From: CAIVVT01 sp963823095 | GTDB lineage: Bacteria > Acidobacteriota > Terriglobia > Bryobacterales > Bryobacteraceae | Assembly: GCA_963823095.1 (NCBI GenBank) | Contig: CAWGKI010000015.1 | Coordinates: 1 to 64,000 of the forward strand | Length of the DNA stretch: 64,000 nt | Reading direction: 5' to 3' | Shown here: in pieces, positions 30,498 to 40,494 of the stretch | Layout: the number at the start of each line of letters is the position of its first letter | Numbering within the stretch: the stretch's first letter is position 1 | The notes under the pieces: generated by a model | Seen by the model: the letters and a program-made list of their open reading frames with translations, nothing else | What the model was told of the DNA's origin: nothing | Databases searched by the model: none | Made by a program: the position numbers and the translations under genes

Positions 30498-31572
30498 ATG
30501 AAGACTGCCATCGTGGGTCTGCCGATGACCGGCAAGACCTCTCTGTTCACAATTCTCACCGGCGTGCACGAATCCACGCGCATGGGTTCCACCGAAGCTC
30601 GCATCGGCATCACGAAGGTCCCCGACCTGCGTCTGGACGCTCTCGCGAAGATCTACGAGCCGCCGAAGGTCACGCACGCGACGGTCGAGTTTCTCGATTT
30701 TCCGTCGATCTCCAAGGAAGCGCTGCGCGATCCGGGCTATCTCGGCAGCCTGCGCGTCGCCGACGCCATTGCGCACGTCGTGCGTGTTTTCGAGGACGAT
30801 ACCGTCCCGCACGAGAAGGGCAGCGTCGATCCGCTGCGCGATATCGAGGATGTGGACGTCGAGCTGATCCTGAGCGATCTCGTCGTGGTGGAAAAGCGTC
30901 TGGAGCGGCTGGAAAAGGACCGCAAAAAGGCCCACGGCGCGGAACTGGAGCAGGAGTTCGATCTTCTGACCGAGGCTAAACAGAAGCTGGAAGCGAACGA
31001 GACTCTGCGCGGCTGGGAACTCACCAAAGAAGGCGACAAGATGATGCGCGGCTTCCAGTTCCTGTCGCAGAAGCCGATGCTGATCGTGCTGAACCTGGGC
31101 GAAGCGGACGCTCCGCGTCTGGCCGAGGTCGAAGCCGAATACGCGGCCAAGCTGCTCACGCGGAAAATCCAACACGGGAGTCACCGCGATCTGCGGCAAG
31201 ATCGAAGCCGAACTGGCCGAACTGAGCAGGGAAGAGCGCGCGGAGTATATGTCGAGCTACGGTCTGCCGGGCTCCAGTCTCGACCGCATGATCGAGGCGG
31301 CCTACCGTCTGCTCGGCCTGATGAGTTTTCTGACTGCCGGTGAAGACGAATGCCGCGCCTGGACCATTCCGATCGGCTCCAACGCGGTGAAGGCCGCCGG
31401 CGCCATCCACTCGGACTTCGAGAAGAAGTTCATCCGCGCCGAGGCGGTCAACTGGAAGATTCTCGTCGACAACGGCGGCTATCACGGCCTGCGCGAGAAG
31501 GGCCAGTTGCGTCTGGAAGGCAAAGATTACATCGTTCAGGACGGCGACGTTCTCGAGATCCGCCACGGGTAA
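30498..31572 (+). CDS. ychF: YchF-type ATPase with TGS domain (single-base frameshift)
   Basis: A P-loop ATPase of the Obg-related YchF family, which associates with ribosomes. The P-loop is GLPMTGKTSLF, a coiled-coil insertion spans about residues 130-185, and the specificity motif reads LNLGE where YchF proteins have NxxE. The frame breaks in an A4 run at 31164-31167; removing one A joins LTRK to SNTGVTAICGKIEAELAEL and continues to the TGS domain (WTIPIGSNAVKAAGAIHSDFE). The rejoined protein is about 358 aa, normal for the family. As this gene is near-universal, an assembly error is likelier than decay. An AGGAG-like site precedes the ATG. Confidence 0.85.
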
Positions 31573-31749
31573 TCGCCCGAGACCAAAAAACAAAAATCGC
31601 AAACATTTTAGGTTTTCACTTTATTGGCCTATTAGAATCAATCAGTTGCAGACCATAACCTAAAAGTTTTGGGATTTTGCGTTTTTCTGCGCCCGCCCAT
31701 TTCGCTCTCCGCAAGTGGGGCGGTTCTCCAAGTCCCGCTCAAGTTAGTT

Positions 31750-31785
31750 GCGGGCTCTGGAGAGCCCGCGCGGCGCTGGAGCGCC
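31750..31785. repeat. Tandem CTGGAG-core palindromes
   Basis: Two perfect palindromes side by side: GCGGGCTCTGGAGAGCCCGC (31750-31769) and GGCGCTGGAGCGCC (31772-31785). They lie just past the lnt stop codon in the gap between convergent ychF and lnt. Confidence 0.65.
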
Positions 31786-31794
31786 GCCCCAGGC

Positions 31795-33325
31795 TCAGGA
31801 ACGCCGCCCCACCACGCCGGCCGCTGCCAACCCGACCACCAGGCATCCCCAGGCGAACCAATCCCCTCCGCGCGTGTAGGGCGTCTGCGCTTTCTCCCAC
31901 CCGAAGCGCAAACGCCCCACCGCGCGTTTTCCATCCTCGAATCGATCCCAAACGCGTCCCACAGGATCGATGGAGACAGTGATGCCGTCATTGGTCGACC
32001 GCAGCAGCCAGCGATGGTTCTCGACGGCCCTCATCCGGGCGAGCAGTAGATGCTGAGCCCGAGCCGCGCTGTGTCCGAAGTAGCCGTCGTTGCTGATGTT
32101 CACAAACACATCCGCGCCCGCCTCGGCAACCTCGCGGACCAGGTGCGGGAAGGCCGCCTCGTAGCAGATAAAGGGCCCGATCGAATGCCCTCCGGCGACG
32201 AAGGTCTCCACTCTCGACCCAGGTTCGAAGTCCCCCGCCTCCGAGGAAATCTTCTTGATCCAGCCGAACATGGGAGGAACGAATTCCCCGAATGGCACCA
32301 GAAATCGCTTGTCGTAGCGTCCGGCAAGCTGCCCCTCGCCGCTGAGGTAAATGGCGGAGTTGAGCGGCCTGCCATCCGCCGTCCGGGCCACTCCGCCGAA
32401 GATGGTAGGCGCCGTGGCGAGCCGCGCCATGGTGTTCATCTGCTCGCGAAATTGCGGGTCGTCGTAGTAATAGAACGGCGCGGGCGCCTCGGGCCACAGC
32501 ACGAGTTGCGGAGTGGGCCGCCGCGGATTCATCGCCTCCTGCAGCGTCAGGAAGCTGAGCCGGCGCACCGTCCGCTCGTTCTCCTCCTGGCTCACCGGGC
32601 CTTCGTCTTTGAGGGCGGGCTGGAGGCTCACGGCTTCCGCGTTCGGGGCTTTCTCAAGACGCACGCTCGGCAGCAGCCACAAGCGCAGCCAGCGGCAGCA
32701 GGAACAACAGGTGCTTGCGCGGCCTTCCCAAGAGCACGAAGACGCCCGCGCACGCGACGGCTACGAAGACAAACGAGAGTCCGTACACCCCGGTCAGCGG
32801 AGCGAGCCTGAGCGGCAGCGCCATGTCGATGCCCGCGTTGCCGAGAAGCAGCCAGGTGAAGCCCAGCGGCCCATGAGTCCGTTCCAGGCCTGCCCACAGC
32901 GCCGCCACTGCCAATCCGCCCCACGGCCTTCTCAGGAGCGCGACGGCCAACACTGCGAACAGCGCCAGGTGCAGTCCCTTGATTGCGGCGAACAGCGCGA
33001 TGGCCAGCCAGCTCAAGGGACCCGTGAGCCCGCCGTACATCGCCAGCGTATCCCGGATCCAGACGCACATAAGGCCCCACTGAAGGATCCCGGCCATCCA
33101 TCCGGCCAGAGCGGGCCATAGCCATGTGGCGTGCTTCGCCCAGCCACTTTTCGGTACTTCTCCGTGGGGTGGGCCCTCCGTTCCCGCGCCGAATCGCGCC
33201 AGTCCATAAAGCAGAGGTATGGGCGCGAGGACGGCGAGCGCGTTCCAATTCATGGGAGGGAACACGGCGAACAGCAGCAGGCCCGTTGCGATCCCGCCTA
33301 ACACCAGCAACCATGTACGATTCAT
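31795..33325 (-). CDS. lnt: Apolipoprotein N-acyltransferase (single-base frameshift)
   Basis: Lnt adds the third acyl chain to lipoproteins in the inner membrane. From ATG 33325 (GGAGAG upstream) there are six or so hydrophobic segments, then a nitrilase-like catalytic domain facing the periplasm. Visible landmarks are LVLWPEAPAPF with the likely catalytic Glu, RYDKRFLVPFGEFVP with the Lys, and GPFICYEAAFPHLVR with the catalytic Cys. The frame breaks near 32683; dropping one base joins LLPLAAL to WLLPSVRLEKAPN. The rejoined protein is about 510 aa, as expected. An essential-type gene broken by one base again suggests sequence error. GTG/ATG codons further upstream lack support. Confidence 0.83.
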
Positions 33326-33950
33326 CGTGCGGAGACTCTCTCCAAGCGTACCTTTTGTGTCATGGAGAATGCCCGCCTGCGGTCGATCAGGCGCCAAAAC
33401 GCAGTGGCGGCGGCCCTGGATCTTGATGGGATGATTCGCTGGCGCAGCACCTCGCACATTGTGAAGGTTGGTACACGTTTCTCGCGCAACAAACCCAATC
33501 AATTGGGGGAAGACCCCCAGCGTTGTGCTCGCTTTTGGGGCATATCCCCCGAGCGGTTCCGTCAAATCGGGCCAGTAGGTCCGAAAATCATTGATACTGT
33601 ATAAAAATGGAGTTTGGCACGTGAGTTGCACTTCTTATTGACAATAAAAGTCGTCATCGACTTACTTGCATCCCTGCAAAGAGGCCCAGCTCTTTGCAAG
33701 CCCCTCTGACGGAGGCCCACCGGAATCCCAGTCCTGCGGGCCTCCACGCTTTTGTGGGCACGTTTTTTTCGACTTTCCCTTCCCAACCCCCTCATAGCGA
33801 AGCAGCGCCCCCTGGGGACGCCGATCTCCAGATCGGCCCCAGCTGCCGCGCCGGCGGCAAGTTGGCGGGAACATGCTGAAGGCCGGCCGGTCTGGAGACC
33901 GGCGTTCCCAGGGAGGTCCGCCTCCAGATAGTGGCTCCGTTTCGGGGCTG
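33326..33950. other. Intergenic region with palindromic repeats
   Basis: About 625 bases with no recognisable gene. It holds short palindromes including the CTGGAG-core pair listed separately. The A/T-richer part at 33590-33660 might carry a promoter. Confidence 0.4.
33820..33903. repeat. Pair of CTGGAG/CTCCAG-core palindromes
   Basis: GCCGATCTCCAGATCGGC (33820-33837) and GCCGGTCTGGAGACCGGC (33886-33903). Both have perfect 8-base arms around CC or GG and share the TCT-AGA inner arms with the copies at 29424 and 31750. They lie just downstream of the GH2 gene stop. Confidence 0.65.
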
Positions 33951-36488
33951 TTACTTTTTCGCGGATTCGATCTGCGTTTCCCCGGCCTGCAATCCGGCTG
34001 AACTGGCCGTCACACGGATCCTGCCGGGCTTGCCGTTTTCAGAGCGCACGATCAACAGAGCCAGGCCGTTGAACGCCTTGCGGTAGTCCGCCTGGAACGG
34101 CTCTACTGAAGCCGCGTTGCCGTTGTCCACGCCCGCAACCGCCGCCGGTCCCTCCAGCTTGAAGTTCACCAGGTTGTCGGCCAGCGGGCAGAAATTGCCG
34201 TCCTTGTCCTCGATGCGCACGGTGACGAACGAGAGATCCTCGCCGTCCGCGCCGATGGCTTTGCGGTCGGGCGTCAGGACGACGCGCGCCGGAGCGCCGG
34301 CCGTCTTGACGGTATCCACTGCGAATTCCTTGCCGTCGCGATAGCCGATGGCCTTCAACTCGCCGGCCTGATAGGGCACTTCCCACATCAGCCGGAACTT
34401 GCTGGTAAACAGGCCGTCCTTGCTGACGTTCTTGCCCACAGGCAACTGCACGGTGTCCACGCCGAGCCGCTTGCGGCCGAGGGACTTCCCGTTGAGGAAC
34501 AGTTCGACATCCTGCGCATTCGTGTAGACCATCACCGGGATCTTCTCGCCCTCATGGCCCGCCCAATTCCAATGCGGGAAGACGTGCACCGTCGGCTGCG
34601 AAGTCCAGAAGCTCTTGTAGCTGTAGAAGCGGTCCTTGGGGAAGCCCGCGAGATCGACGACGCCGAAGTAGGAGCTGCGCGAGGGCCAATCCCTGCGGCT
34701 GCCGTAGGGCGTCGGCTCGCCGAGATAGTCGAAGCCGGTCCAAACGAACTCGCCCAGGATGTTCTTCAAGTCCTTCTGATAAGTGAACTCGACGTCCTGG
34801 CAGTAGGCCCATGGCGGAGCCTCGATGTCGTAGCTGCTCACCTGTAAATCCGGAGTCCGCATTTCGAGTTTCATCGGCAGGTGGTAAACGCCGCGGGAGC
34901 TGACGCACGACTCGGTCTCCGAGCCGTAGATCGCCCACTTGGGATGCGCGGCCTGGAACTCGGCGTAGCGCGTCGGCTTGTAGTTGAAGCCGGGCACGTC
35001 CACGTTCGCCGCCAGTTCGTTCTTGATAGCCGCATCGGGCTCGTTGAAAGCAGACGTGGTCGGTCGCGTACGGTCTTCCTCGTGGCAAATGTCTGTGAGC
35101 CGTTTGGCCAGAATGCCGCCGTCGGCCTTGCCCTGCTCGGGGATCTCGTTGCCGATGGACCAGAAGATGACGCTGGGGTGGTTGCGGTCGCGGCGGATCA
35201 GGTCGCGCAGATCGCGCTCGTACCACTCGTCAAAGAACTTGCTCAGGCCGTTCTTGACCTTCGGAATGCGCCACATGTCGAACGCCTCGTCCATCACGAC
35301 GAGTCCCATGCGGTCGCACAACTCCAGCAACTCGGGGGACGGCGGGTTGTGACTGGTGCGAATCGCGTTGACGCCCATGCTCTGCATGATCTGCAACTGG
35401 CGTTCGGTCGCGCGCCGGTTCACGGCCGTGCCCAGGGCGCCCAGGTCGTGGTGATTGCAGACGCCGTTCAGCTTGCGGGTTCGGCCGTTCAGGAGGAAAC
35501 CCTTTTCGCGGCTGAACTTGATTGTCCGGATGCCGAATGGCGTCACGTAGCTGTCCACGACTTTGCCGCCCTGCTTGATTTCGGTCACGGCGCTGTAAAG
35601 GTATGGATCGTCCATGTCCCAGCGATGCGGGTTGGGGACTTCGAGCTTCTGCGCGAGGCTCTGCTTGCCGCCAGCGGGGAGTTCTACCCCGCCGTTGACA
35701 GCGGTGGCCTCGCTCCTCCCATTTTCGAGGAGATGAAGCTCAGACCCTTTGGAGGTCTGAGCTACGACATGCCCACCGGCGTCAAGGATCGTTGTCTTGA
35801 CCTGCACGGCCGTGCCGCGTGTCTCCTCGTTCTGGATCTCAGTTGCGATCTCCACCGTCGCTTTTGTCGCGGTGACTTCGGGCGTGGTGACGTAGGTACC
35901 CCAATGCGCGACGTGGACCGGCGCTGTCACGGTCAACCAGACGTTGCGGTAGATGCCCGCGCCGGGATACCAGCGTGAGGATTGCGCTTCAGGCGTCAGC
36001 CGCACGGCCAACACATTGTCGCCGTCCCACCGCAGATTCGGCGTCAGATCGAACGCGAAGCTCGAATAGCCATAGGGCCGCGAGCCGATCTCTTTCCCGT
36101 TGAGCCACACGTGTGCGTTGGACATGGCGCCGTCGAACTCGATGGAGAAATGGCGGCCCTTGGCGTTCGCCGGGAATGCGAAATGTTTGCGATACCAACC
36201 CGTCCCGGATATGGGCAGTCCGCCGGTGTTGGGGTCGTGGATCTTGTCGAACGGGCCTTCGATCGCCCAGTCGTGCGGCAGTGTGAGCGAGCGCCACGCG
36301 CCATCGTTGAACTCCGCCGTCTCCGCGCCGGTAGCTTCACCTTTGAAGAAGCGCCAGCCGTCGTTGAAGCGGATCCGTCGTTCATTCTTGATCTGGAACT
36401 GGCTGCTCGCGGCGGGCGCCGGAGCCGCCCAAATCGCCGGAATCGACAGGCTGAATGTCGCAAAGATGGCTAGCTGAAATCGGCTCAT
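33951..36488 (-). CDS. GH2 beta-galactosidase-like enzyme, secreted
   Basis: An 845-aa family-2 glycoside hydrolase with a signal peptide (1-28). The sugar-binding beta-domain (about 40-190), an immunoglobulin-like domain, and the barrel are in normal order. WFSIGNEIPEQ is read here as IFWSIGNEIPEQ with acid/base Glu448; the likely nucleophile is Glu524 in YGSETES. RTSHNPPSPELLELCDRMG is typical. Two C-terminal beta-domains (DUF4982-like, then invasin-like) follow. GH2 members of this layout release galactose or other beta-sugars from plant glycans. A palindromic repeat is embedded in frame near residues 243-260. Confidence 0.9.
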   Translation of the reverse strand: MSRFQLAIFATFSLSIPAIWAAPAPAASSQFQIKNERRIRFNDGWRFFKGEATGAETAEFNDGAWRSLTLPHDWAIEGPFDKIHDPNTGGLPISGTGWYRKHFAFPANAKGRHFSIEFDGAMSNAHVWLNGKEIGSRPYGYSSFAFDLTPNLRWDGDNVLAVRLTPEAQSSRWYPGAGIYRNVWLTVTAPVHVAHWGTYVTTPEVTATKATVEIATEIQNEETRGTAVQVKTTILDAGGHVVAQTSKGSELHLLENGRSEATAVNGGVELPAGGKQSLAQKLEVPNPHRWDMDDPYLYSAVTEIKQGGKVVDSYVTPFGIRTIKFSREKGFLLNGRTRKLNGVCNHHDLGALGTAVNRRATERQLQIMQSMGVNAIRTSHNPPSPELLELCDRMGLVVMDEAFDMWRIPKVKNGLSKFFDEWYERDLRDLIRRDRNHPSVIFWSIGNEIPEQGKADGGILAKRLTDICHEEDRTRPTTSAFNEPDAAIKNELAANVDVPGFNYKPTRYAEFQAAHPKWAIYGSETESCVSSRGVYHLPMKLEMRTPDLQVSSYDIEAPPWAYCQDVEFTYQKDLKNILGEFVWTGFDYLGEPTPYGSRRDWPSRSSYFGVVDLAGFPKDRFYSYKSFWTSQPTVHVFPHWNWAGHEGEKIPVMVYTNAQDVELFLNGKSLGRKRLGVDTVQLPVGKNVSKDGLFTSKFRLMWEVPYQAGELKAIGYRDGKEFAVDTVKTAGAPARVVLTPDRKAIGADGEDLSFVTVRIEDKDGNFCPLADNLVNFKLEGPAAVAGVDNGNAASVEPFQADYRKAFNGLALLIVRSENGKPGRIRVTASSAGLQAGETQIESAKK
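35713..35763. repeat. Palindromic repeat lying in frame inside the GH2 gene
   Basis: AGCTCAGACC (35737-35746) pairs with GGTCTGAGCT (35754-35763) around a 7-base loop, next to a CTCCTC/GAGGAG pair. The block encodes the stretch SKGSELHLLENGRSE, at the second beta-domain of the GH2 protein. Confidence 0.55.
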
Positions 36489-36582
36489 GAGAATTGTCTC
36501 GCTAAAATAGCGAGGCTAGCACAGGCATTTCTCCACCGTATCCGAACCGGCGCTCCCGCCACAGGCCGCATCGCATCGAATG

Positions 36583-37068
36583 TTATCGAAACGCAATGCC
36601 GAGCCGGATGGAGTCGTCGATCCTGTAGCCTCTTTGGCCGAGGTGACGGTACTCCACCCGCAGGCCCGCGCGGGACTTGAACCACCACGTAACGCCGCCG
36701 CCCACATACCAGAGATTCCCACTACCGTTATGGAATGCCAGAGCGTAGCCGCCGTCGATGAAGGGGTCTAGCTTTTCGGGCCTCTCACGATTCACGAAAT
36801 GCCACGACGGTCCGATGCTGAGCAGACCTACCCCGTCTCCTGGACTGACGCGCGGCCAGAGATAGGCCAGTTCGCCGCCGCCGGCGAGTTCTTTCCAGGC
36901 AAACGCTTCGCCGCCGCCACCGGCGCTGAGGAAATCTCCGAAACTTCCTCCGCCGGAACCTGGACCGAAGAATGCGTAGGCGTCACCCGCGTAATTCAGT
37001 TGAGCATGCAGGGCCGGCGCGGACCCCAGCAGCGCGAAAGCAAGGACGAACACTCTCAAATGAGACAT
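36583..37068 (-). CDS. Small outer-membrane beta-barrel-type protein
   Basis: A 161-aa protein with a clear signal peptide (about 1-22, ending ALHAQ). Alternating hydrophobic strands rich in Gly and aromatic residues follow, and the chain ends GIAFR, consistent with an 8-stranded barrel inserted in the outer membrane. It resembles the lipid-A-deacylase/OmpA-like barrel shapes in outline, but I see no clear catalytic His-Ser pair, so an enzymatic role is not claimed. It lies 94 bases upstream of the GH2 gene on the same strand. Confidence 0.7.
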   Translation of the reverse strand: MSHLRVFVLAFALLGSAPALHAQLNYAGDAYAFFGPGSGGGSFGDFLSAGGGGEAFAWKELAGGGELAYLWPRVSPGDGVGLLSIGPSWHFVNRERPEKLDPFIDGGYALAFHNGSGNLWYVGGGVTWWFKSRAGLRVEYRHLGQRGYRIDDSIRLGIAFR

Positions 37069-37212
37069 AGAGAGCGATTTCCGGCCTTCCTCCGGCTGGC
37101 GACGGAAATCCTGTTCGGATCCCTAGCCTGCTGAATTATAAGTCGGTTTCGCCGTGTCAAAGCCCTCTATTTAGCCCTTCCAGCCTGCTTCATCAAGGTG
37201 AAAGGGTATTCT

Positions 37213-37311
37213 GTTGCGCACGATTTATGATGCAGCGTCGACACTGTTGCCGGCGTCCGGCAAACGGATGCCGGAATGAATGCCGCCACGGCACGCTAAA
37301 GCGTACGCCAC
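37213..37311 (-). repeat. ~95-bp dispersed repeat, copy 1
   Basis: On the minus strand this reads GTGGCGTACGCTTTAGCGTG, then a GCCGGC-rich middle, then GTGTCGACGC and ends near GTGCGCAAC. It matches copies at 51242 and 55852 in end sequences and in the GTCGAC element. It sits directly next to the GH3 stop codon. Confidence 0.6.
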
Positions 37312-37318
37312 AACTGCT

Positions 37319-39511
37319 CTATTGCCCGGCGCTGATCACCTTCTCCAGCCTGGTATCGGCGGAGGAGGCGCCAACCATGAACTTCACCTGGTCGGCCTCG
37401 ACCACCCACTTGTTCTGCTTCTCGTCCCAATAGGCCAGATCCTCCGCCTTCACGTTGAGAGCGACGGTTTTGGTTTCGTTCGGCCTCAGCGTAATCCGCT
37501 GGAAGCCCTTCAGCTCCTTCTTCGCCCTTTCGACTTTGGAGTTGAGGTGCGACACATAAAGCTGCACGACTTCGTCGCCCGTCCGGCCGCCGGTGTTCTT
37601 CACGTCCACTTTGACCGTAAGCGCACCGGTCTTGCCGAGCCGTTTCGCGCTGAGTTTGAGGTTCGAGTATTTGAAGCTGGAGTAACTCAGGCCATAGCCA
37701 AACGGATACAACGGCTCGCCCTTGAAGTACATGTACGTCCGGCCGTTGCGGATGTTGTAATCCATCATGGGCGGTACCTGATCGATCGATTTTGGCCAGG
37801 TTTGCACCAGGCGTCCGGCCGGATTGATGTCGCCGAACAATGCATCGGCGATCGCGGTTCCTTCCTCCTGCGCATTGTGCGTCATGTGGAGGATGGCCGG
37901 GACGTTCTCCTGGCTCCAGTTGATCGCAATAGGGAAACTGGCCAGCAGCACGACCACCGTTTTAGGATTCGCGGCGTAGATCTGTTTGACGAACTCCTCT
38001 TGCTCCAGGTTGATGGCCTTCCGGTCGATCGCCTCTTTGCCGTCGCTCGGCGTAGGGCACTTTGCCCAGCCCGCATCGCAAGTAGGATGGTTGCCGACGA
38101 AGACCACGGCCACGTCAGACTTCTTGGCGGCCTCGACTGCGGCGCTGATCTCCGCCGTCTTCGGAACGAAGTTGACGGCGATGCCGCTGCCCACTTTGTT
38201 GCGGATGCCTTCAACCGGCGTGATCACGTAGCCCGGCGTTCCGCTGTACCAGTCCAGGGCGACCACGTCCGCGAGCGGGCCGAGAACCGCGATCGACTTC
38301 AGCGACTCCTTCTTAAGCGGCAGGAAATTGTTCGCGTTCTTCAGCAGCACGATGGACTCCTGCGCCACGCGCAGGGCGATCTGCTTATGCTCGGGTTTCT
38401 TCCAGACCTCTTCGACGCCCTTGATGCTCGCGTACTTCACCATTTCCGGCGGATCGAGCAATCCGAGCCGGATCATGATCCGGAAGTCGCCCTTGATCGC
38501 CTCGTCGAGTTCCTTCTCAGTGAGCAGGCCTTTTTCTATCGCTTCCCGCGTGGCGGTGACGTAAAGGTTGGGCCTCTCAAGGAACTGGTTGATGCCCGCT
38601 TTGACGGAGCCCGCCGCGCCCTCCGCGTTGGTCTGGTAGTAATGGTGCAGCTTAGGATCGATCATGTTGCGCAGCGATCCGGCGTCCGTGCAAATGATTC
38701 CGTCCACGCCCCACTCCTTCACCGTGATGCCCTTGAGTATGGGGTGGACGGTCATTGGAACTTTGTTCATCGCGTTATAAGCGGCCATGTAGCTGCGCGA
38801 CCCGCCCTCGATTACGCCCATGCGGAACGGAACGGAGTAGTACTCGCGCAGCAAGCGCGCGTCGAAATCGGAGGACGATCCTCCGCGACCGTCCTCATTG
38901 CTGTTGGCCAGGAAGTGCTTCATCAGCGCCGCGGTCAGCCAGTACTTCGGGTCGTCGCCCTGCAAGCCCTTGACCATGGCCGCCACCATTTTGCCGTTGA
39001 AGTAGGGGTCCTCGCCCATGCACTCCTCGGTCCGTCCCCAGCGCGGATCGCGGCCCAGGTCGGCATTGGGCGCGCGAATCACCAGGCCGCCACGATGAGT
39101 CGCTTCGCTCTGGCTGATGTAGCGCGCCTCGTAGCCTTCCACTCCGCCGGCCAGTCGAATCAGTTCCGTATCCCAGGTCTCGCCCATCCCGATTTCCTGG
39201 GCAAACTGGGTGGTAGGTATGGGAGTCGGCCGGCCCCATCCACCGGGTCCGCCGAGCGCCAAGCCGTGCAGGCCCTCCGAGTGGCCGGTTCCCTTGATGT
39301 CGAGCCGCTTCACGCTAGGATTCGTTCCCAGGCAGGCGATCTTCTCTTCCAGGTTCATCAAGGAGAGGATGTTGTTCACCCGCTCTTCAAGGGGCAGGTT
39401 CGGATTCTGAAACGGGTACTTCGGCGTGGCCGGCTGCTGAGCGCGGACGACGGACACAGCGAGCGTGGCGGCCGCCGCCGCCAGGACGATTAATGCGGAG
39501 TGTAGTCTCAT
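37319..39511 (-). CDS. GH3 beta-glucosidase/beta-xylosidase-like enzyme, secreted
   Basis: A 730-aa family-3 glycoside hydrolase with a signal peptide (1-24) and a GGAG site before the ATG. The N-terminal barrel contains GRDPRWGRTEECMGEDP, KHFLANSNE and GIICTDAGSL with the likely nucleophile Asp276. The alpha/beta-sandwich contains VVLLASFPIAINW, and the C-terminal fibronectin-III-like domain begins near YPFGYGLSYSSF. GH3 enzymes remove terminal beta-linked glucose or xylose. The nucleophile context TDAG is less common than SDW. A complementary role to the GH8 oligoxylanase is possible, by inference. Confidence 0.9.
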   Translation of the reverse strand: MRLHSALIVLAAAAATLAVSVVRAQQPATPKYPFQNPNLPLEERVNNILSLMNLEEKIACLGTNPSVKRLDIKGTGHSEGLHGLALGGPGGWGRPTPIPTTQFAQEIGMGETWDTELIRLAGGVEGYEARYISQSEATHRGGLVIRAPNADLGRDPRWGRTEECMGEDPYFNGKMVAAMVKGLQGDDPKYWLTAALMKHFLANSNEDGRGGSSSDFDARLLREYYSVPFRMGVIEGGSRSYMAAYNAMNKVPMTVHPILKGITVKEWGVDGIICTDAGSLRNMIDPKLHHYYQTNAEGAAGSVKAGINQFLERPNLYVTATREAIEKGLLTEKELDEAIKGDFRIMIRLGLLDPPEMVKYASIKGVEEVWKKPEHKQIALRVAQESIVLLKNANNFLPLKKESLKSIAVLGPLADVVALDWYSGTPGYVITPVEGIRNKVGSGIAVNFVPKTAEISAAVEAAKKSDVAVVFVGNHPTCDAGWAKCPTPSDGKEAIDRKAINLEQEEFVKQIYAANPKTVVVLLASFPIAINWSQENVPAILHMTHNAQEEGTAIADALFGDINPAGRLVQTWPKSIDQVPPMMDYNIRNGRTYMYFKGEPLYPFGYGLSYSSFKYSNLKLSAKRLGKTGALTVKVDVKNTGGRTGDEVVQLYVSHLNSKVERAKKELKGFQRITLRPNETKTVALNVKAEDLAYWDEKQNKWVVEADQVKFMVGASSADTRLEKVISAGQ

Positions 39512-39660
39512 TGTTCTCTCCCGTTGAGATGCGCCCCGAATATATCAAAAAGGGGAAGCGGCGGCTTGCGCGGGAGGGGCTTGGTTCGGCCTGAACTAGG
39601 CGCCGGATAACGTGGGGCCGCTTCGGAGGCTGGCAATAAGTGGAAAAGGAGGGTGTGAAG

Positions 39661-39737
39661 TGGTGGGCTCACGCAGACTCGAACTGCGGACCTCTACCGT
39701 GTCAAGGTAGCGCTCTAACCAACTGAGCTATGAGCCC
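39661..39737 (-). tRNA. tRNA-Val (anticodon GAC)
   Basis: A complete 77-base cloverleaf including encoded CCA. The acceptor is GGGCTCA/TGAGCCC, the D-loop contains AGTTGGTTA, the anticodon stem is CTACC/GGTAG with loop TTGACAC, so the anticodon is GAC. The T-arm is CGCAG-TTCGAGT-CTGCG. Confidence 0.97.
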
Positions 39738-40065
39738 TTGCGGGACGTTCACACTATACCATGCGGGCCGCGCCCGGCTCCACCATGACGACCGAGTGAA
39801 TGTGCGGTTTCGGTGCCAGAATTCCCCAAAAGTTCTTGCTCTTCAATTGTTTATGGACCGGCTTCAAAATCCGGCCAGCAGGCTCCTACTGAACCCTGGA
39901 GGGAGGCGAATTGTGAACGGTCCGACCCCGGGCACGAAGTCGATCGCGGTGCGTGATGCGAGGATCGAAGTTCATGCGAATCAATCTACTCCATTGGGGC
40001 CAACTGCGAAGGGGTGCCTTGCGCTGTCAACCTTGCATACAATGGGCAGACGAGCCCACAACCCC
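39738..40065. other. Intergenic, no gene recognised
   Basis: About 330 bases between the tRNA and the STAS gene. An open frame crosses it in phase with STAS but shows no family similarity. It likely holds the STAS promoter. Confidence 0.4.
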
Positions 40066-40494
40066 ATGAGCTTCACCATCGAACAGCGCCAGCGTGACGG
40101 TGTGCCTATTCTTGCCCTGAAAGGGCGGTTGCTGGCTGGCGATCCAGTCGAGCAATTGCGCGAGAAGCTACTCGCGATGCTCGAATCGGCGCAGACCACG
40201 GACATACGCGCCGTGGTGCTCGACTGCCGCGAGACCTCCTACATCGATTCGAGCGGGCTGGGCTTGCTCGTCCTGGCCCATTCCCGGGCGATGAAAGCGG
40301 ATGGGAAGCTGCCGATTTTCGGGCTCAACCGGCGCGGGCTGGAACTGCTGATCGTGACAAAGCTGAGCACGGTCTTCGAGGTTTACGAAGACGAAATCTC
40401 GGCCGTGAACAGTTGCTTTCCGGACCGCACGGCCAAGCGCTTCGACATTCTCGAATTCGTACAGAGGAAGCGCGCCGAAGGCGACGGGCAATGA
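40066..40494 (+). CDS. STAS-domain anti-sigma factor antagonist
   Basis: A 142-aa single STAS-domain protein from ATG 40066. The conserved core VVLDCRETSYIDSSGLGLLV carries the Ser that partner kinases phosphorylate in the SpoIIAA family. These proteins bind serine-kinase anti-sigma factors and release sigma when unphosphorylated. No anti-sigma kinase or phosphatase is next to it. Its stop overlaps the next gene's start by four bases (ATGA), so it is co-translated with the flavoprotein. A further in-frame extension upstream has no family match and is not used. Confidence 0.85.
   Translation: MSFTIEQRQRDGVPILALKGRLLAGDPVEQLREKLLAMLESAQTTDIRAVVLDCRETSYIDSSGLGLLVLAHSRAMKADGKLPIFGLNRRGLELLIVTKLSTVFEVYEDEISAVNSCFPDRTAKRFDILEFVQRKRAEGDGQ

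Noticed and set aside
34881..35978. A 365-aa frame antisense to the GH2 gene
   Set aside because: Shadow of GH2; no recognisable domain.
37280..39493. A 737-aa open frame antisense to the GH3 gene
   Set aside because: GH3 on the opposite strand has a full family match and signal peptide. The antisense frame shows no domain and is the usual by-product of high GC in third codon positions.
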